Positions 15,643 to 24,296 of a stretch of 38,977 nucleotides of DNA are shown here, in pieces. The stretch's first letter is position 1. The number at the start of each line of letters is the position of its first letter. The stretch comes from Lachnospiraceae bacterium (lineage in GTDB: Bacteria; Bacillota; Clostridia; Lachnospirales; Lachnospiraceae), in NCBI GenBank assembly GCA_017441295.1, contig JAFRYA010000009.1, forward strand, positions 1-38,977, given 5' to 3'. Both the position numbers and the translations under genes were made by a program. The notes under the pieces were generated by a model. It was given only the letters and a program-made list of their open reading frames with translations, searched no databases and was not told the origin of the DNA.

Positions 15643-16759
15643 AATCGCTCTGGACTCCCTGACCGTAGGCTACAACGGTAATCCGCTTATATCTGATATA
15701 ACCCTGTCGCTCGTGCCGGGAGAGATACTGTCTCTCATCGGTCCTAACGGCGCTGGCAAATCCACAATACTGAAAACCATTACTCGTCATCTGGCCTCAA
15801 TCGGCGGCACTATCTATATTGACGGCAATGATATGCATTCAATGAACGGCAGAGACATTGCCACCCGCATGGCCGTCGTCCTGACTGACCGGGTCCGCCC
15901 TGAGCTCATGACGTGCTACGAGCTGGTTGCCACCGGCCGCTATCCTTATACCGGCAATTTTGGCAGGCTGACCCCTGAGGACAAGGCTATCGTCACTAAG
16001 TCGCTTGAGACGGTACATGCCCTGGAGATAGCTGACCGCGACGTTTCCGAGATCAGCGACGGCCAGCGCCAGCGCATTATGCTCGCCAGAGCCATCTGCC
16101 AGGACCCTGAAATTATCGTCCTGGATGAGCCAACGTCATTCCTGGATATCAAACACAAGATCGAGCTGCTCGAAATCCTCCGCTCCATGGCTAAGGAGCG
16201 CGGCATCACTGTCGTAATGAGTCTGCATGACATCGACCTGGCTGAGAAGATTTCTGATAAGATCGTCTGTGTAAAGGGCGATCACATCGCGGCTTACGGT
16301 ACGCCTGACGAGATCATAACTGATGAAACTATTTCAAAGCTGTACGAAATCGAGCGAGGCTCATTTAATGCCCTGTTCGGCAGTGTGGAGCTCGATGCCC
16401 CTAAGGGCGAGCCACGCTGCTTCGTGATCGGCGGCGCCGGATATGGCGTCCAGTTCTACAGGGCTCTGCAGAAGAGGGGCGTTCCTTTCGCTGCAGGCAT
16501 CCTGTTTGACAATGATATCGATACCGCCATTGCGCGCTCACTTTCAGACCATCTGGTCTGCGCACAGGCTTTCGCCCCTATCGGAAGCGAGCTGGCGACG
16601 CGCGCTAAAGCGCTGATAAATTCTGTGGAATATGTAATAGATTCAGGCTGCCCTGTGGGTGAATTCAATCAGGCCAATGCTGAACTCCTTGAATATGCCC
16701 GCTCATGCGGCAAGTCTGTTATATCCTCTCTTGAGGAGCTGGCGGAGGCGACATTATGA
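15632..16759 (+). CDS. ABC importer ATPase with C-terminal extension
   Basis: A 375-residue FecE/BtuD-type ATPase that powers the importer. Walker A GPNGAGKST is at 37-45. The signature ISDGQRQR is at 141-148, with Asp where LSGGQ is common. Walker B is IIVLDEPTSFLD and the switch is MSLHD. After the normal domain (about 1-245) there is an extra domain of roughly 125 residues (CFVIGGAGYGVQFYRALQ ... VISSLEELAEATL). It resembles a small Rossmann-like fold with a GGAGYG loop. The start is GTG at 15632 with AAGGAGG upstream, inside the end of the permease gene. The extension could sense a ligand or bind a partner; its job is unknown. Confidence 0.92.
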   Translation: MKNKIALDSLTVGYNGNPLISDITLSLVPGEILSLIGPNGAGKSTILKTITRHLASIGGTIYIDGNDMHSMNGRDIATRMAVVLTDRVRPELMTCYELVATGRYPYTGNFGRLTPEDKAIVTKSLETVHALEIADRDVSEISDGQRQRIMLARAICQDPEIIVLDEPTSFLDIKHKIELLEILRSMAKERGITVVMSLHDIDLAEKISDKIVCVKGDHIAAYGTPDEIITDETISKLYEIERGSFNALFGSVELDAPKGEPRCFVIGGAGYGVQFYRALQKRGVPFAAGILFDNDIDTAIARSLSDHLVCAQAFAPIGSELATRAKALINSVEYVIDSGCPVGEFNQANAELLEYARSCGKSVISSLEELAEATL

Positions 16760-18114
16760 GACATCCCCGCGTTTTAATCGCTGCTCCATCCAGCGGCAGC
16801 GGCAAGACCACCGCAGTCTGCGTACTCCTGACCCTGCTGAAAAGAAAGGGACTGGACGTGAAAGCATGCAAATGCGGACCGGATTATATTGATCCAATGT
16901 TCCACACTTCGGTTCTGGGCATTCCATGTACCAATCTGGACCCGTTTTTCTGCGACAGACAGCTTATTACACACTTGCTTTCAGAAAACGCCGGCAGGGA
17001 TATCACGGTGATCGAAGGCGTCATGGGCTATTATGACGGCACCGGTGAGGATGGTACTGATAACAGTACATATACTGTTGCATCTGCTGCCGATTCGCCT
17101 GTGATCCTGGTTGTTAACGCCAGAGGCGCGGCGGCTTCTTTGCTCGCATTGATTGAAGGATTCCTGGATTTCAGGCCGGCCAGCGGCATCAAGGGTGTCA
17201 TCTTTAACCAGATGAGCGCCGGCACATATACATATATTTCAAAATTAATGCAGGGCCGCTTCGGGGATCAGGTGGTTCCGGTCGGATACATCCCTGCCCT
17301 GCCTGCGGAGCTTACTCTGCCATCCAGGCATCTGGGGCTTGTGACTGCAGCCGAAATTGACGACCTGCTGACTATAATCAACAAAGCCGCAGACCTCTGC
17401 GAAGGAACCATTGATATTGACAAACTCCTCGCGATTTCACAGAGCGCTCCCGCACTTGATCTGGCTTCTCCTGTCATTAAGAGCTTTCCTAAGATCACGA
17501 TAGCCACGGCCAGGGACAACGCTTTCTGCTTTTATTACAAAGACACTTTCAGGCTTTTTGAGAAAATGGGCGCCGAAATCAGATACTTCTCGCCCCTTAA
17601 CAACGAGCCTGTCCCGGACGGTGCTGACGCGCTGATAATAGGCGGCGGATATCCGGAATTGTATACCGAAACGCTGGAGGCAAATGAAATAACCAAAGCC
17701 AGTGTCCGCGCCGCAGCACAGAGCGGAATGCCTGTCATTGCAGAATGCGGAGGCTTCCAGTATCTGGGCAGCAGGCTTTGCGGCAGGGAAATGTGCTCAG
17801 TTCTTCCGCATGAAACATTTGCCACTGACAAACTTGTCCGCTTCGGGTATGTGACCCTCACTGCGCAGGAGGACGGCCTTCTGGGACCTGCAGGCACGCA
17901 GCTCAAAGCGCACGAATTCCACTACTACGACAGCTCCGATAACGGCAGTTCATTTAAGGCTGTTAAACCAAACGGAAAGGGCTGGAGCTGCGCGGTAAGT
18001 ACTGATACAATGTACGCGGGATATCCGCACCTGTTCCTGTATGCGAATATTACTGCGGCTGAGAGCTTTTATCAGAAAGCTCTGGAATATAAGGAGAAGA
18101 AAAATGATAATTAA
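16756..18114 (+). CDS. cbiA: Cobyrinate a,c-diamide synthase
   Basis: CbiA amidates the a and c side chains of cob(II)yrinate using glutamine and ATP. The 452 residues show an N-terminal P-loop region SSGSGKTTAVCVLL, KCGPDYIDPMFH, and EGVMGYYDG. A C-terminal class I glutamine amidotransferase domain has IAECGGFQYLGS with the nucleophile Cys, and a late His region AYPHLFLY-like (here AGYPHLFLY). The ATG overlaps the ATPase stop by 4 bases (ATGA), with GGAGG upstream. Length is normal. The gene comes first among the synthesis genes although the step is late in the ring pathway. Confidence 0.96.
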   Translation: MRHPRVLIAAPSSGSGKTTAVCVLLTLLKRKGLDVKACKCGPDYIDPMFHTSVLGIPCTNLDPFFCDRQLITHLLSENAGRDITVIEGVMGYYDGTGEDGTDNSTYTVASAADSPVILVVNARGAAASLLALIEGFLDFRPASGIKGVIFNQMSAGTYTYISKLMQGRFGDQVVPVGYIPALPAELTLPSRHLGLVTAAEIDDLLTIINKAADLCEGTIDIDKLLAISQSAPALDLASPVIKSFPKITIATARDNAFCFYYKDTFRLFEKMGAEIRYFSPLNNEPVPDGADALIIGGGYPELYTETLEANEITKASVRAAAQSGMPVIAECGGFQYLGSRLCGREMCSVLPHETFATDKLVRFGYVTLTAQEDGLLGPAGTQLKAHEFHYYDSSDNGSSFKAVKPNGKGWSCAVSTDTMYAGYPHLFLYANITAAESFYQKALEYKEKKNDN

Positions 18115-18721
18115 CGCACCGGGCGACATTGAAAAGCGCAGCATGGAAATAATAGAGAGCGAACTCAAAACAGAGATCCCTGAAGACCGCAAGGCCATCG
18201 TTAAACGCGTCATCCACTGCACAGCTGACTTCGACTATGAAGAGAATCTGTGCTTTTCTGACGGCGCTGTTCAGAGCGCGCTCGAGGCCCTCAGGAGCGG
18301 CTGTAATATTTTCACTGACACCCAGATGGCCAGGTCAGGCATAAACAAGACTGCTGCCGGCAAGCTGGGCTGCGAGCTGCACTGCTTCATCAGCGACCCT
18401 GACATGGCAGCTATAGCTAAAGAGCGAGGCTGCACTCGCGCGGTCGCATCTGTTGAAAAGATGGCCGCTATGGATCCTGAAGCAATATTTGTATTTGGAA
18501 ACGCGCCTACTGCCCTGCTCAGACTGACCGAGCTCATCCAGGAAGGAAAGGCCAGACCTAAGCTCGTAGTCGGAGTCCCGGTAGGTTTCGTAAATATTAT
18601 TGAATCAAAAGAAGCCATAATGGCTGAGGACGTCCCTTACATTGTCGGCAAGGGACGCAAGGGCGGATCCAACGTGGCCGCTGCCATCGTCAACGCCCTG
18701 ATGTATCAGATAACCAGATAA
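18104..18721 (+). CDS. cbiC: Cobalt-precorrin-8 methylmutase
   Basis: CbiC moves the C11 methyl to C12 to give cobyrinate. The 205-residue product has the family features DIEKRSMEIIESEL, VKRVIHCTADFDYEENL (with the active His in HCTADFD), IFTDTQMARSGINK and PKLVVGVPVGFVNIIESKE. It starts at ATG 18104, 11 bases inside the end of cbiA, with AAGGAG upstream. A longer in-frame reading from 18041 lacks an SD and is not used. It overlaps cbiD by one base. Confidence 0.96.
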   Translation: MIINAPGDIEKRSMEIIESELKTEIPEDRKAIVKRVIHCTADFDYEENLCFSDGAVQSALEALRSGCNIFTDTQMARSGINKTAAGKLGCELHCFISDPDMAAIAKERGCTRAVASVEKMAAMDPEAIFVFGNAPTALLRLTELIQEGKARPKLVVGVPVGFVNIIESKEAIMAEDVPYIVGKGRKGGSNVAAAIVNALMYQITR

Positions 18722-19854
18722 TGGACAGTTTTATTACGAAAGACGGCAAAAAGTTAAGACGCGGTTACACGACCGGCTCATGCGCGGCAGCTGCTGCTAA
18801 GGCTGCTGCCATTATGCTGCTCGAAAACCGCGAACTGGCCTCTGTCTGGCTCATGACCCCGCGCGGTTTCGGGCTGGACCTGCCGTTAACAGAAGTCCAT
18901 CGCACTGAGGACCGCGTATCCTGCGGCATTGTTAAAGATTCCGGAGATGATCCCGACATTACCAACGGCTTGACTGTTTATGCGGAGGTCAGAAAGACCG
19001 ATGCGCCGGGAATAAAAATTGACGGCGGTGAAGGCATTGGACGCGTGAACAAGCCCGGTCTGGATCAGCCTGTAGGCAATGCAGCCATCAATTCCACCCC
19101 GCGCCGCATGATCACAGAAGAGCTCCTGCAGGTCTGTGAGGACAATGGTTATACCGAAGGCCTGGACGTGATAATCTCTGCTCCAAAAGGCATTGAACTG
19201 GCTAAAAAAACCTTTAACCCGAGGCTGGGCATTGTCGGAGGACTCTCCATTCTGGGCACCACCGGCATTGTGGAGCCGATGAGCGACGAGGCAGTGGTTG
19301 AGACCATCCGAACTGAGCTGTCCATGAGAGCAGCTGAGGGCAAAACAGTTATTCTGTTTACGCCCGGCAATTACGGTTCCTCATATATAAAAGATGCTCT
19401 GCAGATCAATCCTGATATAGCTGTTTTAACATCAAACTTCATCGGAGATGCTTTTGAGCTGGCCGCTGAAGCAGGCTTCAAAGCCGCTCTGCTGGTCGGT
19501 CACATTGGCAAGCTGGTCAAACTGGCAGGCGGAATGATGAATACACATTCCCGCTGGGGCGACTGCAGAATGGAAGTATTCGCGGCCCACGCAGTACTGC
19601 ATGGCGCATCTGTTCAGGTAATCGAACAGATCATGAACAGCGCCATGTCTGACGACGTGCTCTCAATACTGGACGGCGCAGGCATCAGAGAACAGGTTAT
19701 AGCCAGCCTGATGGACAAAATCCAATATCACTTAGATCACAAAGCCGGCGGTTCCATGTCCGTAGGCGCCCTTATGTTTTCCAATGTTTACGGAATTCTG
19801 GGCAGGACCGGATCGGCGGATGAAATATTAAAATTAATACAAGAGGAATATTAA
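18721..19854 (+). CDS. cbiD: Cobalt-precorrin-5B C1-methyltransferase
   Basis: CbiD methylates C1 of the contracted ring with S-adenosylmethionine. The 377 residues begin with the diagnostic RRGYTTGSCAAAAAKAAA. They also contain KDSGDDPDITNG, GEGIGRVNKPGLDQPVGNAAIN and HIGKLVKLAGGMMNTHS. The ATG shares a base with the cbiC stop (TAATG) and no separate SD is evident, which suggests translational coupling. The next gene starts immediately after its stop. Confidence 0.97.
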   Translation: MDSFITKDGKKLRRGYTTGSCAAAAAKAAAIMLLENRELASVWLMTPRGFGLDLPLTEVHRTEDRVSCGIVKDSGDDPDITNGLTVYAEVRKTDAPGIKIDGGEGIGRVNKPGLDQPVGNAAINSTPRRMITEELLQVCEDNGYTEGLDVIISAPKGIELAKKTFNPRLGIVGGLSILGTTGIVEPMSDEAVVETIRTELSMRAAEGKTVILFTPGNYGSSYIKDALQINPDIAVLTSNFIGDAFELAAEAGFKAALLVGHIGKLVKLAGGMMNTHSRWGDCRMEVFAAHAVLHGASVQVIEQIMNSAMSDDVLSILDGAGIREQVIASLMDKIQYHLDHKAGGSMSVGALMFSNVYGILGRTGSADEILKLIQEEY

Positions 19855-20610
19855 ATGGTACATATCGTAGGTGCCGGCTGCGGCGCAACGGACCTGATCA
19901 CGGTCCGCGGAAAAAATCATCTGGAAAACGCTGACGTAATTATTTACGCCGGCTCATTAGTAAACCCTGAACTGCTGAAATACGCCAAGGAAGGCTGCGA
20001 GATCCACGACAGCGCCAGGATGACGCTCGAAGAGGTTATTGACGTTATCCAAAAGGCTGAAGCTGAAGGCAAGACCACAGTCCGCCTCCACACCGGCGAC
20101 CCGTCCCTCTATGGTGCCATCGGAGAGCAGATGCGCGAATTCGACCAGCTGGGAATTGATTACGATATCACTCCTGGCGTCAGCGCATTCTCAGGCATGG
20201 CTGCTTCACTGAAGACAGAATTCACTCTGCCTGACGTATCCCAGACCCTGATAATCACTCGTGTTTCAGGCCAGACTCTCGTTCCGGATTCTGAGAATCT
20301 GCGCGCACTGGCATCACACGGCTCATCCATCGTGCTGTACTTAAGCACAGGCCTTCTGGGCAAGGCCAGCGAAGAGCTGATCGCAGGCGGATATTCGCCT
20401 GATTCACCGGCCGTTATCGTTTACAAGGCATCCTGGCCGGATGAGAAGATATTCCACTGCACGGTGGCCACATTAGAAGAAACAGCGAAAGCTAATAATA
20501 TAACCAAAACTGCTCTGATTTCGGTCGGCGGATACTTAAACAGTGAGTTTTCACGCTCACTCCTTTATGATCCGGACTTCTCAACCGAGTTCAGGAAGGG
20601 ACGCAAATGA
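19855..20610 (+). CDS. cbiF: Cobalt-precorrin-4 C11-methyltransferase
   Basis: A 251-residue SAM-dependent tetrapyrrole methyltransferase acting at C11. The family signatures are MVHIVGAGCGATDLITVRG, DVIIYAGSLVNPELL (specific to CbiF/CobM), HTGDPSLYGAIGEQ and ITPGVSAFSGMAASL. The pattern excludes CbiL. It starts directly after the cbiD stop with AGAGGAAT upstream. Confidence 0.96.
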   Translation: MVHIVGAGCGATDLITVRGKNHLENADVIIYAGSLVNPELLKYAKEGCEIHDSARMTLEEVIDVIQKAEAEGKTTVRLHTGDPSLYGAIGEQMREFDQLGIDYDITPGVSAFSGMAASLKTEFTLPDVSQTLIITRVSGQTLVPDSENLRALASHGSSIVLYLSTGLLGKASEELIAGGYSPDSPAVIVYKASWPDEKIFHCTVATLEETAKANNITKTALISVGGYLNSEFSRSLLYDPDFSTEFRKGRK

Positions 20611-21617
20611 AAACCTGCATTATCTGCTTTTCGGACTCGGGAGCCATGCTGGCAATGATGCTGAAGCATCTGATGGATGGCGCTGAAGTGCACTCGACCG
20701 AAAAGTACGCAAGTAAATACGGCTTTATATCCCATGTCAGCCCGCACAGCGATATGGAAAGCCTTTTCCATAGCTATGACGCTCTGATTTTTATCAGCGC
20801 ATGCGGCATTGCTGTCCGCCTTATTGCGCCATTTGTCAAGGACAAGACTAAAGATCCTGCCGTCATCGTCATGGACGACAGGGGCAGATTTGTTATCCCT
20901 GTACTTTCCGGACATATTGGCGGAGCAAACGCTCTGGCTGAGAGGATTTCCGATCTGATGGGTTCAGTGCCGGTCATTACCACGGCCACTGACGGCGCAG
21001 GCAGGTTCTCCTGCGACGCGTGGGCAGCTCAGCATGGCTGTGCCATTTCATCCATGAAGACCGCCAAAGATATATCTGCTGCCATCCTGACAGAGGATAT
21101 CCCTATCTCGTCTGAATTTGAGCTGCCGGACGTTCTGCCGAATGGCCTCATTGCTTCAGATGAAGGCGAACTGGGAATATATATCGGAATACGCAAAAAC
21201 ACGCCGTATAAGTCTACCCTGCGCCTGGTTCCTCGCATCGTCACCCTCGGCATCGGCTGCCGCAGGGATATGCCTGCTGACGCAATAATGGACGCGGTGC
21301 GCAGAACATTTGCAGAACATAACATTGATATTAAATCCATCTCCTCACTGGCATCTGTTGATGTCAAAAAGGACGAAAAAGGGCTGCTCGAATGCGCCGA
21401 GGAGTTAGGCGCTGCGCCTGTCTTCTACCCTGCATCTGAGCTGGAAGCCCTGGAGGGCGACTACGAGGAGTCGGAGTTTGTTAAAAAGACTGTGGGCACC
21501 GGAAACGTCTGCGAACGCGCAGCTGCCATGACCGGCGGAGACCTTATTATCCGCAAGACGGCATGTGACGGAGTGACCGTGGCTGCCGCAGTCCAAAGCT
21601 GGAGGATAGAATTTTGA
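20607..21617 (+). CDS. cbiG: Cobalt-precorrin-5A hydrolase
   Basis: CbiG opens the delta-lactone of cobalt-precorrin-5A and releases acetaldehyde. The 336 residues contain FISACGIAVRLIAPFVKDK, DPAVIVMDDRGRFVIPVLSGHIGGAN (central domain) and a C-terminal part with VTLGIGCRRDMPADAIMDAV and SISSLASVDVKKDE. A Gly-Asn region (GTGNVCERAAAM) follows. It overlaps cbiF by 4 bases (ATGA), with AGGAAGGG upstream. Confidence 0.95.
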   Translation: MKTCIICFSDSGAMLAMMLKHLMDGAEVHSTEKYASKYGFISHVSPHSDMESLFHSYDALIFISACGIAVRLIAPFVKDKTKDPAVIVMDDRGRFVIPVLSGHIGGANALAERISDLMGSVPVITTATDGAGRFSCDAWAAQHGCAISSMKTAKDISAAILTEDIPISSEFELPDVLPNGLIASDEGELGIYIGIRKNTPYKSTLRLVPRIVTLGIGCRRDMPADAIMDAVRRTFAEHNIDIKSISSLASVDVKKDEKGLLECAEELGAAPVFYPASELEALEGDYEESEFVKKTVGTGNVCERAAAMTGGDLIIRKTACDGVTVAAAVQSWRIEF

Positions 21618-22345
21618 ACAAGATATATGTAGTCGGCATAGGCGCCGGCAGTTATGAAGGAATGACCATCGGAGCAGTTAATGTTCTGAATAAGGCTGAC
21701 GTGATCGTTGGCTATACTGTTTACTGCGACCTTTTGAGACCTCATTTCCCGGAGAAAGAGTTCCTTGCAACCCCTATGATGAGAGAGGTTGAGCGCTGCC
21801 GAATAGCGCTGGAGAAAGCCAGCGAAGGTCTGGTCACCGCAATGGTCTGCTCAGGCGACGCGGGCATTTATGGCATGGCCTCACCGATTTTGGAGATGGC
21901 TGAGGAATATAATGTTGAAGTTGAAGTGATCGCAGGCGTTACTGCCGCCGCTTCAGGCGCTGCTGTGCTGGGATCTCCGCTTTCATGCGATTTCGCGGTT
22001 ATCAGTCTGTCCGACCTTCTGACCCCTATGGAGAAGATTGAGGAACGTCTGGAAGGCGCTGCTCAGGGCGGGCTGTGCATTGTTCTCTATAATCCTTCCA
22101 GCAAGAAACGTTCAGACTATCTGAAGCATGCATGCGAGATAGTCCTGAAGCACCGTTCCGGCGACACTGTATGCGGCATTGTCCGCAACATCGGCCGTGA
22201 AGGCGAAGAAATGAAACTCATGACATTGTCGGAACTGGCAGATTGGCAGGCTGACATGTTTACTACAGTTTTTATCGGCAATTCCGCTACTAAAGAAGTT
22301 AATGGCAGAATGGTTACCCCGAGAGGATACAGGTATGAAAGATAA
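21614..22345 (+). CDS. cbiH: Cobalt-precorrin-3 C17-methyltransferase (ring contraction)
   Basis: CbiH methylates C17 and drives ring contraction. The 243-residue product has NKIYVVGIGAGSYEGMT, ADVIVGYTVYCDLL, CSGDAGIYGMASPILE and VIAGVTAAASGAAVLGSPL. These match CbiH/CobJ and not CbiL. The start is a TTG at 21614 with GGAGG 8 bases upstream. Its last bases form the cbiG stop. No fused iron-sulfur domain is present. Confidence 0.95.
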   Translation: MNKIYVVGIGAGSYEGMTIGAVNVLNKADVIVGYTVYCDLLRPHFPEKEFLATPMMREVERCRIALEKASEGLVTAMVCSGDAGIYGMASPILEMAEEYNVEVEVIAGVTAAASGAAVLGSPLSCDFAVISLSDLLTPMEKIEERLEGAAQGGLCIVLYNPSSKKRSDYLKHACEIVLKHRSGDTVCGIVRNIGREGEEMKLMTLSELADWQADMFTTVFIGNSATKEVNGRMVTPRGYRYER

Positions 22346-24296
22346 AATCTGTCTGTTCGCAGGAACTACCGAAGGCAGATTCCTGGCTGAACAGCTGAAG
22401 GACGCGGCGGACCTGACCGTGTGCGTTGCAACTGAATACGGCGAAGTGCTGCTGGATAACATTGAAGGCATCCATGTCCATACCGGCAGGCTGGACAAAG
22501 ATGAGATGACCGTTTTCTTTAAGGAGAACGGTTTCTGCCGCGTTATCGACGCGACACATCCATATGCGCAGATTATTACGGAGAACATTTCATCTGCAGC
22601 CGCAGAGTGCTGCATTCCTGTAATGCGCATCCTTCGCGATACGGAACAGGATGCTTCCGATGCGGTATTTGTTTCAGACGCAGCTGAGGCTGCTGAATAT
22701 CTTGCCGGAAAGGAAGGCAGCATTTTACTGACCACCGGTGCCAAGGACTTACCTGCATATAAAAATCTGGATATGGACAGGGTCTGGGCACGTGTGCTCC
22801 CGCTTTCAACCTCCCTCAATGCCTGCGCGGACGCAAGGATACTCTCCTCGCATATAATCGCGGCACAGGGACCTTTCACATATGATATCAATCTGGCGCA
22901 GATGAAAATGATCGGCGCTTCATATATGGTTACCAAGGCATCCGGCCGGAATGGCGGCTTTGATGAGAAGATCGCCGCTGCCAGAGATGCAGGCGCGGTG
23001 CCTGTAATTATCGGTCTGCCGCCTCAGGGCAGCGGCCTGACCATGGACCAGGCAGTTAAAGAGCTCTCAGAGACTTACCATCTTAAAAAACGTAAAATCT
23101 ACCTGATCGGTATCGGCCCCGGTGCTAAGGGACTGATGACAGCGGATGCCAGAGCTGCAGTTCAGGAATGTGATGCCCTGATCGGAGCCAAATCTGTCGT
23201 CAGCGCTCTGGAATCAGGCAAGCCGGAATATTATGAGTACCTGCCTGATAAAGTGCTGGACGTATTGAACAGCCATCCTGCCATCCGCTCCGCAGCGATT
23301 CTTATGCGCGGAGACATCGGATTCTACAGCGGTGCCAAGAAGATGCTGGAGGCTCTGAAGGACGAAGACGTTACTGTAGTTCCGGGCATTTCTTCAGTTG
23401 TATTGTTCGCCTCCAGATTAGGAACCAGCTGGGATGACGCGTGTCTGGCCAGTATGCACGGACGCACCTGCAACATTATCCACGCAGTCACTCACAACCA
23501 CAAGACTTTCGCCCTGACAGGCGGCGATAACGGTCCGGACAAAATTCTGGAGAAGCTCTGTACGTATGCTCTGGGCGGGCTGAATATCGCCATCGGCGAA
23601 AACTTGTCACTGGCAAATGAGAAGATAACCAGGGGTACTCCTGAGACGCTGAAAGGCAGCTCATTTGACCCACTGTCCATCATTTATATTGAAAATGATA
23701 ATCTGCAGACAGGTGCCACATACGGCATCGCGGACGATCAGTTTATCCGCGGCGATGTGCCGATGACCAAATCAGAGATCCGCGCGGTTTCCATGTCCAA
23801 GCTGTCGCTCAGCCCTGACTCTACAGTATGGGACGTAGGCGCAGGCACAGGTTCTGTCTCTATAGAATGTGCTCTCTCCGCATATAACGGAATGGTTTAC
23901 GCCGTCGAGAAGGAATCAGATGCTGTGGACCTTATCCGCCAGAATAGCGTAAAGTTCATGGCAGATAATCTGACTATCATAGAAGGTTCAGCTCCTGAAG
24001 CGCTGGAGGCCCTCCCTGCCCCAACACATGTATTTATTGGCGGCAGTTCAGGCAACCTGGACAAAATAATAAAACTGATCCTTAGTAAAAACGCCGACGC
24101 GCGCATCGTGGTCAACGCAGTCACCCTTGAAACCCAGCTAGAAGCAGCTGAGTGCGCGGAGAAGTTTAAATTTAAGGAATTTGAAGCTGTATCAGCTAAT
24201 ATATCACGCTCCAGAAAGGCAGGACGTTATCATCTGATGACCTCGCTGAACCCGATCTGGATCTATACAATGCAGGGAGGTACCATTGTTGATTAA
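22335..24296 (+). CDS. cbiJET: Triple fusion: cobalt-precorrin-6A reductase, C5 and C15 methyltransferase
   Basis: One 653-residue chain carries three enzymes of the mid pathway. Residues 1-248 match CbiJ, the NAD(P)H-dependent precorrin-6A reductase (KDKICLFAGTTEGRFLAEQ, VIDATHPYAQIITEN, LLTTGAKDLPAY). Residues 252-455 match CbiE, the C5 methyltransferase (KIYLIGIGPGAKGLMTADA, LMRGDIGFYSGAKK). Residues 466-653 match CbiT, the C15 methyltransferase/decarboxylase (DDQFIRGDVPMTKSEIRA, WDVGAGTGSVSIE). CbiET fusions (CobL) are common; adding CbiJ in front is less so. The ATG at 22335 lies inside the end of cbiH, with GAGAGG upstream. A further upstream ATG at 22302 has no SD. No frameshift is seen at the junctions. 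Confidence 0.95.
   Translation: MKDKICLFAGTTEGRFLAEQLKDAADLTVCVATEYGEVLLDNIEGIHVHTGRLDKDEMTVFFKENGFCRVIDATHPYAQIITENISSAAAECCIPVMRILRDTEQDASDAVFVSDAAEAAEYLAGKEGSILLTTGAKDLPAYKNLDMDRVWARVLPLSTSLNACADARILSSHIIAAQGPFTYDINLAQMKMIGASYMVTKASGRNGGFDEKIAAARDAGAVPVIIGLPPQGSGLTMDQAVKELSETYHLKKRKIYLIGIGPGAKGLMTADARAAVQECDALIGAKSVVSALESGKPEYYEYLPDKVLDVLNSHPAIRSAAILMRGDIGFYSGAKKMLEALKDEDVTVVPGISSVVLFASRLGTSWDDACLASMHGRTCNIIHAVTHNHKTFALTGGDNGPDKILEKLCTYALGGLNIAIGENLSLANEKITRGTPETLKGSSFDPLSIIYIENDNLQTGATYGIADDQFIRGDVPMTKSEIRAVSMSKLSLSPDSTVWDVGAGTGSVSIECALSAYNGMVYAVEKESDAVDLIRQNSVKFMADNLTIIEGSAPEALEALPAPTHVFIGGSSGNLDKIIKLILSKNADARIVVNAVTLETQLEAAECAEKFKFKEFEAVSANISRSRKAGRYHLMTSLNPIWIYTMQGGTIVD

Noticed and set aside
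19855..20610. CbiL assignment for this methyltransferase
   Set aside because: The DVIIYAGSLVNPELL segment is characteristic of CbiF/CobM.
22112..22936. 274-codon minus-strand frame across cbiH and cbiJET
   Set aside because: Antisense to two well-supported genes, with low-complexity Ser-rich product.
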